Below are positions 32,758 through 46,308 of a stretch of DNA of 64,000 nt, one piece after another. The DNA is from Carettochelys insculpta. Lineage: Eukaryota > Chordata > Testudines > Carettochelyidae. The stretch lies in assembly GCF_033958435.1 (NCBI RefSeq), contig NC_134141.1:98745001-98809000 (forward strand). Reading direction: 5' to 3'. Every line of letters begins with the position of its first letter. The first letter of the stretch is position 1. The notes under the pieces were generated by a model, which saw nothing but the letters and a program-made list of their open reading frames with translations, did no database searches and was not told the DNA's origin. Made by a program: the position numbers and the translations under genes.

Positions 32758-33804
32758 ATTCAAAGTCCTTAAAACAATATATATTGCAGGGGCCTATCTT
32801 TGTGCAGTGAAGATATGGTATTGGAAGGTTTTCTGTTTGTTTGCCTCCTGTTTTGCTGTCTTCGCGATCTATATCTCTGAAAACAAGACATTTTCGATAA
32901 ATTTTATAGTAAATTCTTGGGCATATTTTACAAATTGAATGTCCTTGAACAGTACAAAACTATGTTCTTTTCTTTTCTTAAATGTTATTTCAGTCCAGAT
33001 TCCTACTGGAATACTGATCAATGAAATATTCTACAATTATGGCTACATTAAACATTAGAAAAAAATCAAATTCCTTACACAATGGTGACTAGTAAATAGA
33101 TTAGTACTGTACTCAATAAGCTAAAATTGCTATTTTCCATAGTTTCTTTTATGGACCTAAGAAAAACTGGAATAATTATCACTTAAAATTCAGAAATCTA
33201 CACAAATGTAAATTAAAACACTTATTCGTCAGTAAAGTCACGTTCGTAATTCTTTGCAACACATGAGGCATTTCAGTAAGTTTGGAGTTGTGGAAGATTA
33301 GGTTGTTTTTAATGGTAACATCAAAATAAAGAGGGGGAAAACAGCTTTCTAACAAGAGACTTTAAAAGGGCAAATGGTTTTAAAAATCAGAGTTTAAACT
33401 GAGCCATTGGAGCAGATCTTTCTAATAAGGTGTAAGAGGAGAGGATTTAATATGGTTTTTAACCTGTCTTTGCTCTTGCTTTGCAATTAATAGATCCACA
33501 CCACTTTATTGCCAAACACTGTTAATGCCACCACCATAATTCCTTCAAACCTTTAAAGCAAGTGTCTTCCTTTCTATCCAGTACTGTAATTTTCAGAATT
33601 GTTACTGACTCCAGAAAGATTATCTTGGCATCTCATTGTTTCATGCCATCCAAATATTGACTAAAGTGGCACCTTTGCACTGAAAAGTGCCCTTGCTCCT
33701 TGTATGCAGGGGAGAAAGTATTGAATCAGCCTTTTATGACTTATCTGATTATACACATTCCAAGGCGCATGTTTACAAATATTTTTTGTTTCTTCTGATG
33801 TTTG

Positions 33805-33845
<41 letters not shown>

Positions 33846-35525
33846 GGTTTCCATAGCAACCCTTGTACAGCTTGATCATTAGAAGAAGTTCTGTTTAATT
33901 GATCTCCTAATGTATTGCTTAATAGTAACTGTTTAGCAGTCTTTTGTTTCCAGGTCATATTTAGGGTTCATGTAAATTTGCATAAAAAACATTTCATTAG
34001 TTGAAACCAATCATTATTAGTAATTTCCTTCCTTTAGTTTTAAATATTGAAATCCTTCTTGAGGTTTTCTGAATAGCAAATGTTCTATCTTGCAGAATGG
34101 GCTTTCTCTCTGAGACTGGGTGCTTTGTTTCTCTGAGCAGCAAGAAAATTACCAAGCTTCAAAATTTTGATCACAGAAGACAAAATGATGTCCTTTTCTC
34201 GAACTGAAATTTAAATAGACTGTGATAAATATAGGCTGCAGGCAATATTTAGTTGCCAAGTTATAATGTTTTAGCAGCCTCTGCAAATATGAATAGCATA
34301 TAAAACCTAGCCAGCCCTGAGATCTTTTCTTCCCACTTCCGATTCATCAGCACAGAAACTTCACACATGTTGAAAGTGCAGAAAAGTTGAATGATTTTCA
34401 GTGGAATACTGCACACTTACAAGATTCAGAAAGGTTTGTGAAACTAACTGAATAACTACATGAAAATTCCAATCTAGCACTGTGGGAAGACAATGGGTTT
34501 TATATATGTGATTGATGTATTATAGGAAGTGTTGGGACCTATCAGAACAGAAATAATAGACTCAATTGTTCCACATGGATGTCAATCAGGAGTTGTACCT
34601 TTGCAGTCAATGGTGATATATCAGTGCAAAAGCAGTGTGTGTGTGTGGCCCACTGTAAATATGCCATCTCTTTCCTCTTTTTCTGTGCGCTTCATAGTTA
34701 CATCTTTGTTTGAGAACTGAAATCTAATTTTAGATAAGTTTAGAAAGTGAGACTTTTTCCTGGTTTTCCGTTAAAACATGAACAAATATTTCTTTCAGAC
34801 CATGCTCTAGAGCTAGTTAATGTTCAAGAAATTGTTTTAAAATAACATCATCTGAGTGGAGCCTGTAAATATAGGTTACCACAAATGGTAACATCATCAT
34901 GCTAAGCTCCAGAAAATGTAATTAGCACATATAATCTTTCTCTTTTCTTTTCCCTCCTCTTGCATCCTTGACCTCTGTGTGTCTTTGTAGAAACTCTAAT
35001 AGCATTAACATTATGCTACGATTAAAAAGCTAGACAGCACAACAATGCTGCTTGACAAGATATTTTTACAATCATTTTTGATGTCAGTCTGTGGGGATTG
35101 AATGTCCTCTGAACTCTTGCAAATTAAGTGGATGTTCAGTGTATGTATACTCATATGGTATCCCTTTGTGTTCTCCCTTAGGTCTCTTCTGCTTTAAAGA
35201 ATGAAGTATTAGTTTCCATTTAGCCTATAATTTTGTTAAAAAGGTAATTATTCATGCATAACATAGTAAATAGAGTTTTTAAACATGATTTTGAAATCTA
35301 TCAGTTTGAAATATATTAAATGCATTTCAATTATTTGTGTAGTGCCCATGCTAGTTAAGTTGATAAAAATGCATCCTGATGTCCTGATGTCTAGCCACAA
35401 TAGAATAAGGTAGGAAGAGGAAAGAAAAGATCTGCATGAATTGAAAATAAACTATTGCAATAACATCAAAGTTCTCACTTACTGAGGTTGGGTAAGAAGA
35501 GGGTAGAGTGTCAGCTGTGTCTGTG
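32758..35525. other. gene-free AT-rich DNA
   Basis: No gene or large repeat is seen. A dinucleotide tract at 33807-33842 is listed separately. Confidence 0.5.
33807..33842 (+). repeat. (TC)n microsatellite
   Basis: About 18 perfect TC units. Confidence 0.95.
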
Positions 35526-35745
35526 AACAATGAGAAGTCCTTTGGCACCTAATAGACTGACAGATTTTTTGGAGCATAAGCTTTCATGGGCAAAAGCCCA
35601 CTTCATCAGATGCAAAGTGCAGATGTCTGACGAAGTGGGTTTTTCCTCCTAAAAGCTTATGCTCAAAAAAAATCTTAGTCTATAAGGTGCCACAGGACTT
35701 CTTGTTGGTTTTACAGATACAGACTAACACAGCTACCCCTCTGAT
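35526..35745 (+). repeat. foldback interspersed repeat, copy 1
   Basis: The left arm (gagaagtcctttggcacc, ggagcataagctttcatggg) pairs with the right arm (aaaagcttatgctc, aaggtgccacaggacttct). A short extension 'acagatacagactaacacagc' follows. A second copy with the same layout is at 59911-60118. The family is common in turtles as I recall; the class is uncertain. Confidence 0.75.
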
Positions 35746-36843
35746 AGTTGCAGCTTGCTTTTTTGTCAATTCAATGGGATTTGTCATGAAATTTGAATAT
35801 TTTATTTTTATATAAACCTAATTGTTTTTGTTTAAACAATTTTTACTTTTAGATAATATAAAAGTGACAGAATCCTCAAAAGTCTGGCAGGACCAATTAA
35901 ATATAAATGTATGAATGAACTAAACAAGCCTTTTGATCAGTGAAGACATAGAGAGGAACAAACAGGAAGCTCCAGAGGCATTTCACTGAGGGAGGGGTAG
36001 CAAAGTGATTTGACACAGGTTGCAATAAGAAAAGAAGCATTAACTGAGATTAGCATAGATAATAAGAAATTGAAAAATCCAGGAAGGGAGAAGTGTGATG
36101 TTCAGAATTATGAATCATGGGGGGATGGAGGGAGCTACAAATAAGGACCATACAGAATTCCTTGCTGTAGGAGATGGGGAGGTTGGAACAGGGGGAGTTG
36201 AAATCACGTGCATAGCTTGGGAGGTAGAGTGGACATTCTTCTCCCCCACCCGACACACACATAGACAACAAGCCTTGGACAGTTATGGAATCCCCTCCTC
36301 CCCATGCATACACATGCTGCCCAGTTGGCCTTATTGGAGTAGCCCACCCCAAATACAGACGTCAAACTTTGGCTATGGCTGAAATTGCTGGTGGAAAGTA
36401 ATGAAGCCAAAGCAGTTCCTGGTAAACATACTATCTGTCTGTGTTGCCTTCCAAGACACAGCAGGGCCAGATAACAGATGGGATAATCATAGACAAAGAT
36501 AAAAGAAGATGGAAGAATGTGGAAATCAAGAAGGGAAGTATGGCAACTTGAAGGGAAATGTACAAGGAGACGTTTAATTTAGACAGTAACCGGTATTTTG
36601 CTGTTGGCACAAAGGAGAAACAGAACACTGACCGGTGACTGAAAATAGACTGCACCACACACAATGGGAGTTATCAGAAAGAACACAAGAAAGCTCATTG
36701 GACTGGTGACTCTTTGGTTGTTAACTAATAATATGCTAGCATTCAAAATGTTGTAGGCCCCGTACAAATACACAAGGAATGTATAACCCCACCCGAAAGC
36801 GCTTACAGACATAGAAAGGCAGATCAGCTGGTGATAAGTGAGT
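35746..36843. other. gene-free DNA
   Basis: No gene or clear repeat is seen. Open frames of about 100 codons here have no domain. Confidence 0.5.
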
Positions 36844-37795
36844 GAAAGAATGGCCATTACTGGGTCAGACCAAAGGTCCATCTAACCCAGTATACTGTCT
36901 GCCGAGAGGTGCCAGGTGCCCCAGAGGGGTAGACCGAAGACAATGATTAAGTGACTTGTCTCCTGCCATTCATCTTCAGCCTTTGACAAACAGAGACTAG
37001 GGACATCATTCCTACCCCCTGGCTAATAGGCTTTCATGGACCAAACCTCCATGAATTTATCTAGCTCTTTTTTGAACTCTGTCATAGCCTTAGCATTCAC
37101 AGACTCCTCTGGCATGGAGATCCACAGGGTGACTGTGTGCTGTATGAAAAAGAACTTTTTATATTAGTTTTAAACCTGCTACACATTATTTTCATTTGGT
37201 GTTTTCTAGTTCTTATATTGTGGAACAAGTAAATAACTTTTCTTTATTCACCCTCTCCACACCACTCATGATTTTGTATATCTCTATCATATCCCTCCAT
37301 CGGTCTCCTCTTTTCTAAACTGAAAAGTCCCAGACTCTTTAGCCTGTCCTCATATGGGACCCGTTCCAAACCCCTAATCATTTTAGTTGCACTTTTCTGA
37401 ACTTTTTCTAATGCCAAAATATCTTTTTTGCGGTGAAGAGACCACATCTGTACAAAGTATTCAAAATGTGGGCATACCATAGTTTTATTTAAGGGCAGTG
37501 GGATATTCTTTGTCTTATTTACTACACTTTTTTAATAATTCCTAACATCCTATTTGCTTTTTTGACTGTTGCTGCACACTGCATGGACATTTTCAGAGAA
37601 CTATCCAAGATAACCTCAAGATCTCTTTCCTGATTAGCTGTAGCTAAATTAGCCCCCATCATATTGTATGTTTGCATGAGGTTATTTTTTTCCAATGTGC
37701 ATTATTTACACTTATCCACATTAAATTTCATTTGCCATTTTGTTGCCCAGTCTCTCAGTTTGATGAGATCTTCTTGAAAGAGACAAAACACATGG
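36844..37795 (-). repeat. CR1 LINE, RT C-terminus and 3' end, antisense
   Basis: On minus the order is a reverse transcriptase piece (DLIKLRDWATKWQMKFNVDKCK), then 'MVCPHFEYFVQMWSLHRKKD', 'ALEKVQKSATKMIRGLERV', 'LKSLGLFSLEKRRP', then a 3' untranslated region ending with the usual 'agacagtatactgggttag' and 'tctgacccagtaatggcc'. It is 5'-truncated near 37795. Stops and shifts are few, so it is younger than the copy at 4.15-10 kb. Confidence 0.85.
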
Positions 37796-38047
37796 GAAGT
37801 ATTCCTGTAACACAAGTCAAGAAACCAGTGATGTACTGAGAAAGAATATAAGAACATAAGAAAGAATGTAACAAGAAGACTGAATGTAACAAGCAGACTG
37901 AAGAAGAGCCTTGAGGCATGTGGTACACTTCTCATTAAGTGATACTCATATTGAAACAGTGGACAAGGTAGTGTTGCCCCAAGTGACTGTAGTGACCTTG
38001 TTTACGTCACAGTAAAGAAAATAAGGTTCTTTAGAAAAAAACAGTTG

Positions 38048-38487
38048 GGCTGGGTCTACACGTGCCCCTTCCTTTTGAAAGGGGCATGTTAATGAGCAGG
38101 TTTGAAATACGCTAATGAGGTGCTGCAATAAATATGCAGTGCCTCATTAGCATACTGGCGGCCACGGCGATTCGAAAGTGCAGCTTTTTGAATCACACGC
38201 CACCCATGGAGACGGGACCTTCTGAAAGGACCCCCCCACAGTTTTCGAAAGCCCTTCTTCCTATCTGTGATCGGAAGAAGGGCTTTCGAAAACTGGGGTG
38301 GGGGTCCTTTCGGAAGGTCCCGTCTCCACAGGTGGCGTGCAATTCAAAAAGCCACACTTTCGAATCACTGCGGCTGCCATTATGCTAATGATGTGCTGCA
38401 TATTCATTGCAGTGCCTCATTAGCATATTTCAAACCTGCTCATTAACATGCCCCTTTCAAAAAGAAGGGGCACGTGTAGACCCAGCC
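38048..38487 (+). repeat. foldback MITE, near-perfect palindrome
   Basis: The 440-bp element has end GGCTGGGTCTACACGTG matching its inverse at the right. The arms are almost identical over their whole length ('atgctaatgag', 'gacgggaccttctgaaagg', 'gttttcgaaagcccttcttcc'). The centre is near 38262. Flanks TTG and TCG may be a changed 3-bp duplication. The hairpin is among the best preserved in the window, so insertion is fairly recent. Confidence 0.85.
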
Positions 38488-38799
38488 TCGATGTTTCCCT
38501 GGCACATGAAGGAGGGCTTGGGCCTTATGGAGCATCAGAACAAGTTGTGGTATCAGTTTGGAATACACAATTCCATTTAAGCAACTGGACTCTAAACTCA
38601 TGAGTTCAAAACTAGCAAAGCATGCTCAATCAATTTTAAGGAACTAAAAATAGGGAGAGAGCTCTTAAAGCAAATAATCTAATCAAAATAGGGCAAAGGA
38701 TAGAGTTGTTCTGCAGCATACATGAAGAATAAGAAAAGGGAAAAGGACAAGGGGAATGACCAAAAATCAAGAAGAAAAAGCAGTGATACTAAAAAGACT

Positions 38800-39760
38800 T
38801 AATGGACATAACTGAAACACTATGGGATAATTCCCAAAAATGGAATAACTGGTACAGAGGTGGACAGGAGAGAGAGAAAGGTAAGGAGACACAGAAGGCC
38901 AATAAGTATTTACTAGGCCTGTGGGATACAATTTGACAACGAGGAAGATGGTGTGTATGACACTTTGGGAAAACTACAAAGAATGAAGGAGAAGGGTAAA
39001 ATTACACTGAGTACCTCTAACCAGAAGGGTATGATACTGAGAAATCCTGTACCAATTCTCCAAACCACAGACTGTTAGACTAGTGTTATGGTGCTCCAGG
39101 TGACACAACTATTTAAACTTGTATCCTCAAAGAAATTCCTAGGGAGCAGAGAGGGCAAGTAGATTATCCAATAAGTAGATAATCCAACCAGAGGATAAAC
39201 TATTTTGGATCTTCTTCATACTGATAAGGAGGAAGTGATTGAGAACGTGAGAATAATAGGAACCAAGCACTAACAATCATTAGGTACTTAAATTCAGCAT
39301 AGTAAGTAACGAGTAAGGAGAACACAATGAAATGGGATACAAGGAAAGCAAATTTCTATGACATGAGAATTCTAGTAAGTAGAGTGTTATAGAATGGAAG
39401 TATTAAAATCCTTGTTATTGAAAAGTCTGGAGAATTGCAAAACATATCATAATTTAAGTGATGCAGACTACAATTCCTCTTAAAAATAGAAATGCAAAAA
39501 GTAGCCATTGTGGCTTTGGGAAAGACTAGAAAGATCCGTGATCAGAAACGTTGAAAGAAATACCATACTGAAAATGAAGAAGGTAAGAGGAATCCAGGAG
39601 AGAAAAGGCTGACTTGATTAAGGTTTATAGGGAAGAGATAAGACTGGAAAAACATAAACCTAGACAAGGAAGATGAGGGCAGCTTTTTCAGAATTTCTGA
39701 GGAAAAATAAATACGTAATTATACACATAAATACAAGAGGGAGTGACTGAAGCAGATGAG
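38800..39760 (+). repeat. decayed CR1 LINE, endonuclease to RT-linker part, sense
   Basis: Plus-strand phrases such as 'aactgaaacactatgggataattc', 'tactgataaggaggaagtgattgag' and 'tttgggaaagactagaaagatc' follow the order of the start of CR1 ORF2. The reading frames are badly broken. Edges are approximate. Confidence 0.5.
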
Positions 39761-40009
39761 TCTAAAATGTCTGAGATTTTTAGCTTCTTCTACATCTTTC
39801 TTTGATAGAAAAGAACCCGAGAAAATAGAAGTAAACAACTAAGAACCAATCGGTCGCTCTTTAAAATAAGTTCCAGGAGCACTTGGACAATTATGCGCCT
39901 GTGAATATTTATATCTGGGTCACATGCATGGTGAAGTGGTAAGAAAACAGAATTTAGCAAAAAGTCTACCAACTGTTTATTGCTGAAAGAGGACAGCCAT
40001 GGATTTTCT

Positions 40010-40952
40010 TTGGTCACCCAAAAAATTGTGACTGACCAGGGAAACTTTCCCTGGCCGGCTACAAGACCCTCACCATGTGGAAGCTGCCTGGCACCTTGCA
40101 CAGCATGTTCTTTTATTGGTTTGGGACCAAGCCACGTGATACAACTGGGCGTGGGAAAGTTACAGACTGCGTAGCACATCTGTGGGGAGGGAAGGGAGAG
40201 GATGTGGGGGTCAGGACAAAACGTCAGTGTCTGAAAAGAAGTTTCTCATCCAAGCATGACTGCCACCCATGGACTAGCTGCCATGTGATGCATGCACAGA
40301 AAAGTTTCAGAATGCCTGGCACCTCTTGGGTAGGGAAGGGAGGGGATGTGGGGGGTGGAACAACATGTAAACAGCTGAAAAGAAGTTTATCATCCCGTCA
40401 GACAGGCACAATCCCCACCCACAGCCTAGCTGCCACATGGTGTGGGAGGGCAACGGGTGGCGCCAGGCAGCGCAGAAAAAAAAAAAGCAGCTGGCAGGGG
40501 TATACACAGAACTAAAGACCCCACAGCTGAGCTACTAACAAAGAAAAAGAAAGGAGATTTTTTCAGCCTGTCATAACCCTACAGCCACGGGCTTCCAAGT
40601 GCCGAATTGAAACTGTCTTCCTGTCACCTAATTCCTCCGCACCTGAGGACAGTGGAGATGGAAGAGGCCAGAGCACAGAACTGTGAGACATTGTGGGGCA
40701 TATATGGGACAAGTCTGCAGGCTAATGAATTAAATTTAAAGACATAGCGCTTCCTCCCTACTCTTCATTCAGAATTTTAAATTCAAACTGAACGCTACAC
40801 TTGTCAGGTTACTACGATATTACGATATCAATATTATGTCAATTTTAATGCTTTGTAAATCGAGCTAATAGAATTTAAAGTGAGGACAGACACTTAGAAA
40901 AATCAGGCTAATTAACTTAAAATTGATATTATCTCATAGTGTAGACATAGCC
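40010..40952 (-). mobile_element. partial copy of the 61.4-kb DNA element, antisense
   Basis: Reading minus from 40952, the end GGCTATGTCTACACTATGAG and the following AT-rich part match 61405 onward, then the blocks 'ggaattaggtgacagg', 'cagctgctttttt' and the repeat with 'gtcacaattttt' follow in the same order. The other end is missing. An internal duplication of about 140 bp lies at 40180-40400 (two copies of 'gaaaagaagttt.tcatcc'). Confidence 0.75.
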
Positions 40953-40955
40953 TAA

Positions 40956-41082
40956 GAGCCCAGTAAAAAGGTGGAAGTGTTGGTAATGCTACCAGAAAAT
41001 ATTGACCTCCCATGGTCTGGCAAATTCTCTCATTTGACACCAGTCAGGTCCTGAGGGTGCCAGACTGTAGAGTTTTAACCTG
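40956..41082 (+). repeat. Tigger-like MITE, right part
   Basis: This matches the right part of the complete copy at 45990-46308 and ends TTTTAACCTG followed by TA at 41083-41084. Its left part was interrupted by the element at 40010-40952. Confidence 0.75.
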
Positions 41083-41221
41083 TAGTTAAAAATGACTTCA
41101 TTTAAAAAGACTTTAAGAAAATGCTTTTTTTTTGTTTTGTCTTGCATTTTTAGATCCTTCTGGTTAAAATGGTTTACTGATATTTTAAACCACATCATAG
41201 TCTTATTGCTCAATGTAAACC

Positions 41222-41520
41222 TTAGGAATGGAATCATATAATGGTAGGCCTGAAGGAACCTTGAAATGTCATCTAGTCCATCCTCCTGTACTAATGACAG
41301 AACTAAGTATTATCTGGACTGTCCTTGACAGGTGTTGGTCTAATCTGCATTTATAAACCTCCAATGATAAAGACTCCACAACCTCCCAAGGCAATTTATT
41401 ACAGTGCTTAATCCCCCTGACAGTTAGGAAGTTTTTCCTAATATCCAACCTAAACCGCCCTTGCTGCAATTTAAGCACATTGCTTCTTGTCCTATCCTCA
41501 GAGGTTAAGGAGAACAATTT
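41222..41520 (-). repeat. CR1 LINE 3' end, antisense
   Basis: On minus, 41517-41269 reads TRSNVLKLQQGRFRLDIRKN, FLTVRGIKHCNKLPWEVVES and LEVYKCRLDQHL, the well-known C-terminal end of the CR1 reverse transcriptase. It is followed by a short 3' untranslated region ending in the 'atggaatcatataat' remnant. Confidence 0.85.
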
Positions 41521-41865
41521 GTCTCCCTCCTCCTTCTAACAACCTAGCAGTCCCACCTATTGGTGGGAAGCAAAGGCCAGAGCCCGGCAATTTAAAAGGG
41601 ACCAGGACTCCTGGCTGCTGCTACTGGCTTTATAAATCACCACTGGTGCCCTGGGAGATGCACTTCAAGGGGTGCTGACAGGCTGGCTGGAGAAGGTTAG
41701 CTCCAGCCCATCCCTTTTGCCTGACGCCCTGTTCCTTCTGGGTGCATGGAAATGCCCCCTCTCCCCACCTTACCCAGGAGCCCAGCAAGTCTGTGGCTGT
41801 CCTGCAACCTAGGCATATTTGAAGAATTTGGGTTGTATGCTTTAATTCTATTGGTTTTAGGCCTG

Positions 41866-42190
41866 TCAACCCAGGGGAGGGGGTAAAGGAGGCAGTTGCC
41901 CCAGGGCCCAGCATTTCAAAGGGGCCTGAAGCTCTGGCCATGGACACTGCTACTTTGGTAGCAATGGTGGCCAGAGCTCCTGGCCCCTTTGAAGCACTGC
42001 AGCAGTGTGGCTCTGGCTGTGTGTGGCTGTGACCAAGTGAGTGGGGAGCCCAATACCAAGATGCAGGCAGTGCTGAGAGCTCACTGCCCTTGCCCCATCC
42101 CTTCCATTCTTGGCTCCACCCCTTACAGAGCTTGGAGCAGGGCTCCCCCATCGTACCTTACACTGGGGCCTGCAGTGATTGTTGACACCC
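41866..42190 (+). repeat. dispersed repeat with inverted ends
   Basis: The left part 'aggcctgtcaaccca' and right part 'gcagtgattgttgacacccctg' are roughly inverted. The GC-rich interior contains an inverted pair 'aaaggggcc...' / 'ggcccctttga'. It is probably a non-autonomous DNA element; the family is not named. Confidence 0.5.
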
Positions 42191-45100
42191 CTGATTTGTT
42201 TCAATGAGCCAGTGGCCTGAGGGGTTGGAACATACATTCACAGTTTTACTTGGTATATGACATTATCTGAATAGAAACAGAAGTAATACAAGATATGTTC
42301 CATATTCCTAGACCTGGAGCAGTGGAGCAGAATTCAACGGAGCTCTGAACAACTCTGTGTGTTGTTTCTATCTTCATGGTGCTGGTGATCATGCAGTGGA
42401 ATGAAAGAAGGACCCCAGGGCAAGAGCAGGGATTTTTACTAGGTCACAGGTGCTGACTTTTGTTTTTGCTGGTGGTTGCTCCTCTCCACATTCTCAGCTC
42501 ATGCAAGCAACGAACAGAGTTTGAAAGTAGTTCAGTAGTTCTGAGACAGAGTATAAAGTTTAACACAAACACATTTAAATAATAATAACAAAAACATGAA
42601 AAAGAAATAGAACTGTATTTCATTGCCACTGAATAGTTGTTCTGCTCTTGCAAGGTTACTCTGTCCCTTAATGATGCCAGGTACATGATTATAGAAGGTT
42701 GTGCACGAAGGACATTACTTGTGAAGCAGGGGTAATTCCTAGGTTGATGGAATAGAGTCAACTTTGTGAGCACTGAATTTAGCAGGTATGATTTGCTACC
42801 TTTCAATATAAAATATCCATTTGTTAACTAGGAGCAATAATTAGCTCAAAGTACAATTAGTACAATAACTTCCAGTAATCTTGGTCTTCCCTAGCCCACA
42901 TTTTGCTCATAATATTAAATAAGACATTCAAAAGTGTGACTACTTTTATATCATCATCTTTTAAAACCTCACTAAGTTATTTTAATCAATATACTTGTTT
43001 TAAGTAAAAGCCATTTAATCTTCTGACTTATACATTAACCTTCCATTAAGTATTAGTGAAGAAGTTAAATGTACCTTAGTCAATAATGCTAATGCAGGAA
43101 CTGTTGTATTACCTATGGAGAAATGTGTATTCATATTATGTTAAAGTGGGTATCCTTAACGATTAGCCATTATATGTCAGGAAAGTGATAATAAATTTGA
43201 AATATTTTGTAAGAAAATGAATTATAATGTTGAAACTGAGTTCTCAGTACTGTAATAATTTTGAAATGAGGTCATCTACTTCTTCTGGTCAGTGCTTTTT
43301 AAGGCAGTGATATTGAAGTGATGAAGATACCCTTAGTGATACTTTAACCTCACCTTGTAGTTTCACATCTTGGTGGGTAATAAATGACACTGGCAATTGA
43401 ACTATATTAAATAGAAACATATGACTCTACCGAAGGTAGGAGCTAGAGCTGCTTTATCTTGCATTCTCTTTGCTCTCTTTCTATCCAAACTGTCTACAAC
43501 AGTAGACAACTAATAGTTAAAATGTCGGAAAAATATTGACAGCCTTTATGACTTCAGAAGGTGCCTCGTGGAGTTCTGCATCTTAGTTCAAATTGTGGCA
43601 ATATGCCAACTACGAAATCCTTGTAAAGACTGACCCATTTTTCTATTTTTGTCCCAAAGCTTATTCCTATAACATGCTTTCTTCAAAACAGCAATCATCT
43701 CTAAACAACATGTGTACACAACAACAAAAATAGAAAGAGAAATATAGTGGACCATGCCTTAAGCTGCTCCTTAAGAGAGCTTTAACAATCTTTTGCTTAA
43801 TCAAATATATAACCTTTTAATAAAGGTGGAGCAGAAGTGTACTCAGTCCAGTGGTAAGCACCTAAGAAGCAGTGTCTGCAACAGAAAGTTACCTAATGAG
43901 GATGGTCTCTCGCAGAGTTTTCATCATATATATCATTTTTGACACTGACTGAAAACGCTTTGGTTTTTTTTAATGGAATTTAAAATTTGGCTCCTTTTCC
44001 CATCTTTGATCCACCACTGCCCATAATTATTCCACTGATTCCCACCTCTAGATGTCCTTGCTGTACCCATATATCCCCATCTGCTGACTATACTAAAAAG
44101 GGTGTCCTTCAGACATGAAGGGCACCCCCAGGTGTCCTATACGTAGCACACCTCCTTGCTAATGCAAAATTATATCCACCTACTCAAAAGTAGGACCAGA
44201 CTTGTTCTTAATCTGTTGAATTTATAAAACAGGTTGGTATGAGTGTGGGGCTAAAATTGATGCTAAAATTCCTATCTTTTCAACACTAAATAAAAACATC
44301 CATTATCATATGAACAAATAATATCCTTTATATTTGATTGTACAGCTTCTTTAGTTTTCTAAGCTTTCTTCACAAATCCTCTGAGAGAGGGCTGATCCCT
44401 GCCATGACTCCTGCTATTTGTGTTGGTATATTCTCTTTTCCTTTATGTGTAGGATTAGCAAAATACTCAAACTGAAGGAATTTGAGGGCTATTAAAAACT
44501 ACCATTGGATTTCAGGAGAATGTAATAGGTAACAATATTGGTGTGATTGGTGTATTGATCTGAACTAGAGATGCATAGTTGAAGTGAAATATTCCACACG
44601 AGTAAGATGATATCCATGACACCTTTAAGCATTTCACCTTCACTCCTCCCTCCAACCCACACCCCAAATGCTCTCAACTGATCCAAACCACTCATATTAA
44701 AAATGAAATGTAAGAGAAATACTTTATTCTTTCTCCCACACAGATACAGAGTTTCCCCCAAGGTTTCACCAACCAAAGCTCAAACTGAAAAAGTTTAGTT
44801 CAGAACCCACGACTAGCATAAAGACTTACTGCCCACGACAACTTCATGCTATAGGCAATGGAAGCACCTAGCTTCTCAAATGAACATTGCAGTTATCTCT
44901 GTGCAGTGCAGTCCCAAATTTTAATTCGTAAGGTTGCATATAGAAATGCTATGTTAGGGAATTTTTAAGTATTCCAAAATGCAGTATGAATAAGGTATTA
45001 TCATACTCTTCTCCCTTTAAGTACTCTGCTGTTAGTCGCATGCTGTTAAGACAGCCTGACTTTGCAGCTGGAAACGTGAGAAAGAATACAATAGTTGTAA

Positions 45101-45619
45101 TCTTTCAAACATTACTAAAATAGCATGTACAAATGTGGTACATGCAGAATATATGATTAAGCCCTCTGACTCTCTTTCCCCTTCTTCGTTATTAACACCA
45201 AAGTCTCTCATCCGTCTTTTTGTAGCCCTACATGCATTGTCAATGTTACCATTTCTTGAGGTCTGATTCATAATTTTTGAACACCTGGGGCAGGGAGTAC
45301 TGTAATTTGTTGATCCCATTCTCCCCTTCTTGTAGAACTACCCTACAGCCTTTTGCACCCTTTCTTGTTCTATCCTCCTTAACTAGCCTTTCTTCTGGTT
45401 TATATCCTGAGAAATATGAGTATATCCAGGTTCTGGCGGTCTCACCGTTCTCACATCTGTCTTTTCCGCCTCTGCCTTTAACCTCAAAATTCATTAAGTG
45501 AGCCACTTGCAGTATGTCTTCCGTTCCTCCCTTCTGACTACTTCCTGGATCCCCTCCAGTATGCCTTTCACACACAATCAGAACTGTTCAAGGTTGTAAA
45601 CAATCTGTGTTTGGCCCAG
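42191..45619. other. gene-free AT-rich DNA
   Basis: About 3.4 kb with no gene and no clear mobile element. Open frames of 95-120 codons here (for example 42444-42806) have no recognisable domain. Confidence 0.5.
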
Positions 45620-45987
45620 TCTCAGTCTTGGAGTTTGTGTCTAGCCTCACTTTCTTCGACATCTCCACTGTTTTTGACTTGTTGATCATAGCACACCAGT
45701 TCAAGTCTTCATTTGGTGTTTGTGACTCTGTGATCTCCTCACTTTCTTCATACTACTGGACATCCTATCACACTGTTTTTGGGTGGCTCACCCTTTTCCC
45801 CTTTCCCAGTTTTTGTGGGGAGGCAGCCACAAAGTGCTATGTCCTTGGCCCCTCCTCTTTTCCTTGTCTTTGTAGGATCTCATCCACATAGGCAATATGT
45901 GCAATCAATACATGCGAAAATTGTGAGTCTCCACTCATATGCACATAGTAGCACTAGCTCTCAGCAAGATAGCCTGAGTATGACTAG
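45620..45987 (+). repeat. L2 LINE, reverse transcriptase part, sense
   Basis: The frame at 45607-45891 reads FDISTVFDLLIIAHQFKSSFGV...ISSLSSYYWTSYHTVF and LGPSSFPCL, matching the order DLSAAFDTVDH..L, SSYLSGR and VLGPLLF of L2 reverse transcriptase. It is old and decayed. It continues at 46835 beyond two younger insertions. Confidence 0.7.
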
Positions 45988-45989
45988 TA

Positions 45990-46308
45990 CAGGTTGAACC
46001 TCTCTACTCTAGAACTCTCTCCTCTGGCAATATCCATAACCTGGCATGATTTTAGTTAGCTCGATGACCAGCAGTGTAGCCAAGTTCCCCATGGTCCCAG
46101 AAAGTTTGTTTCCAGTCACTAGTCCTTAGTCTCAGTGTTCTGTGTAGTTACTGAGATATAATTTACCCCTAAATGTCTTCTAAGAGACCAGTAAGCAAAG
46201 GAGTGTTAGTAATGCTGGTAGATGATATTGACCTCCTGTGGTGTGTCAAATTCTCTCATCTGACACGGGTCAGCTCCTGACGGTGCTGCATTAGAGAGGT
46301 TTAACTTG
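45990..46308 (+). mobile_element. Tigger-like (Tc1/mariner) MITE, complete
   Basis: The left end CAGGTTGAACCTCTCTA and right end TAGAGAGGTTTAACTTG are inverted repeats flanked by TA at 45988-45989 and 46309-46310, the dinucleotide duplication of Tc1/mariner elements. It is 319 bp and non-coding. Other copies in the window: 1182-1370, 40956-41082 and 51970-52537. Confidence 0.85.

Noticed and set aside
42444..42806. 120-codon minus-strand frame
   Set aside because: There is no domain, splice context or repeat homology, and the length is within chance expectation for this much DNA.
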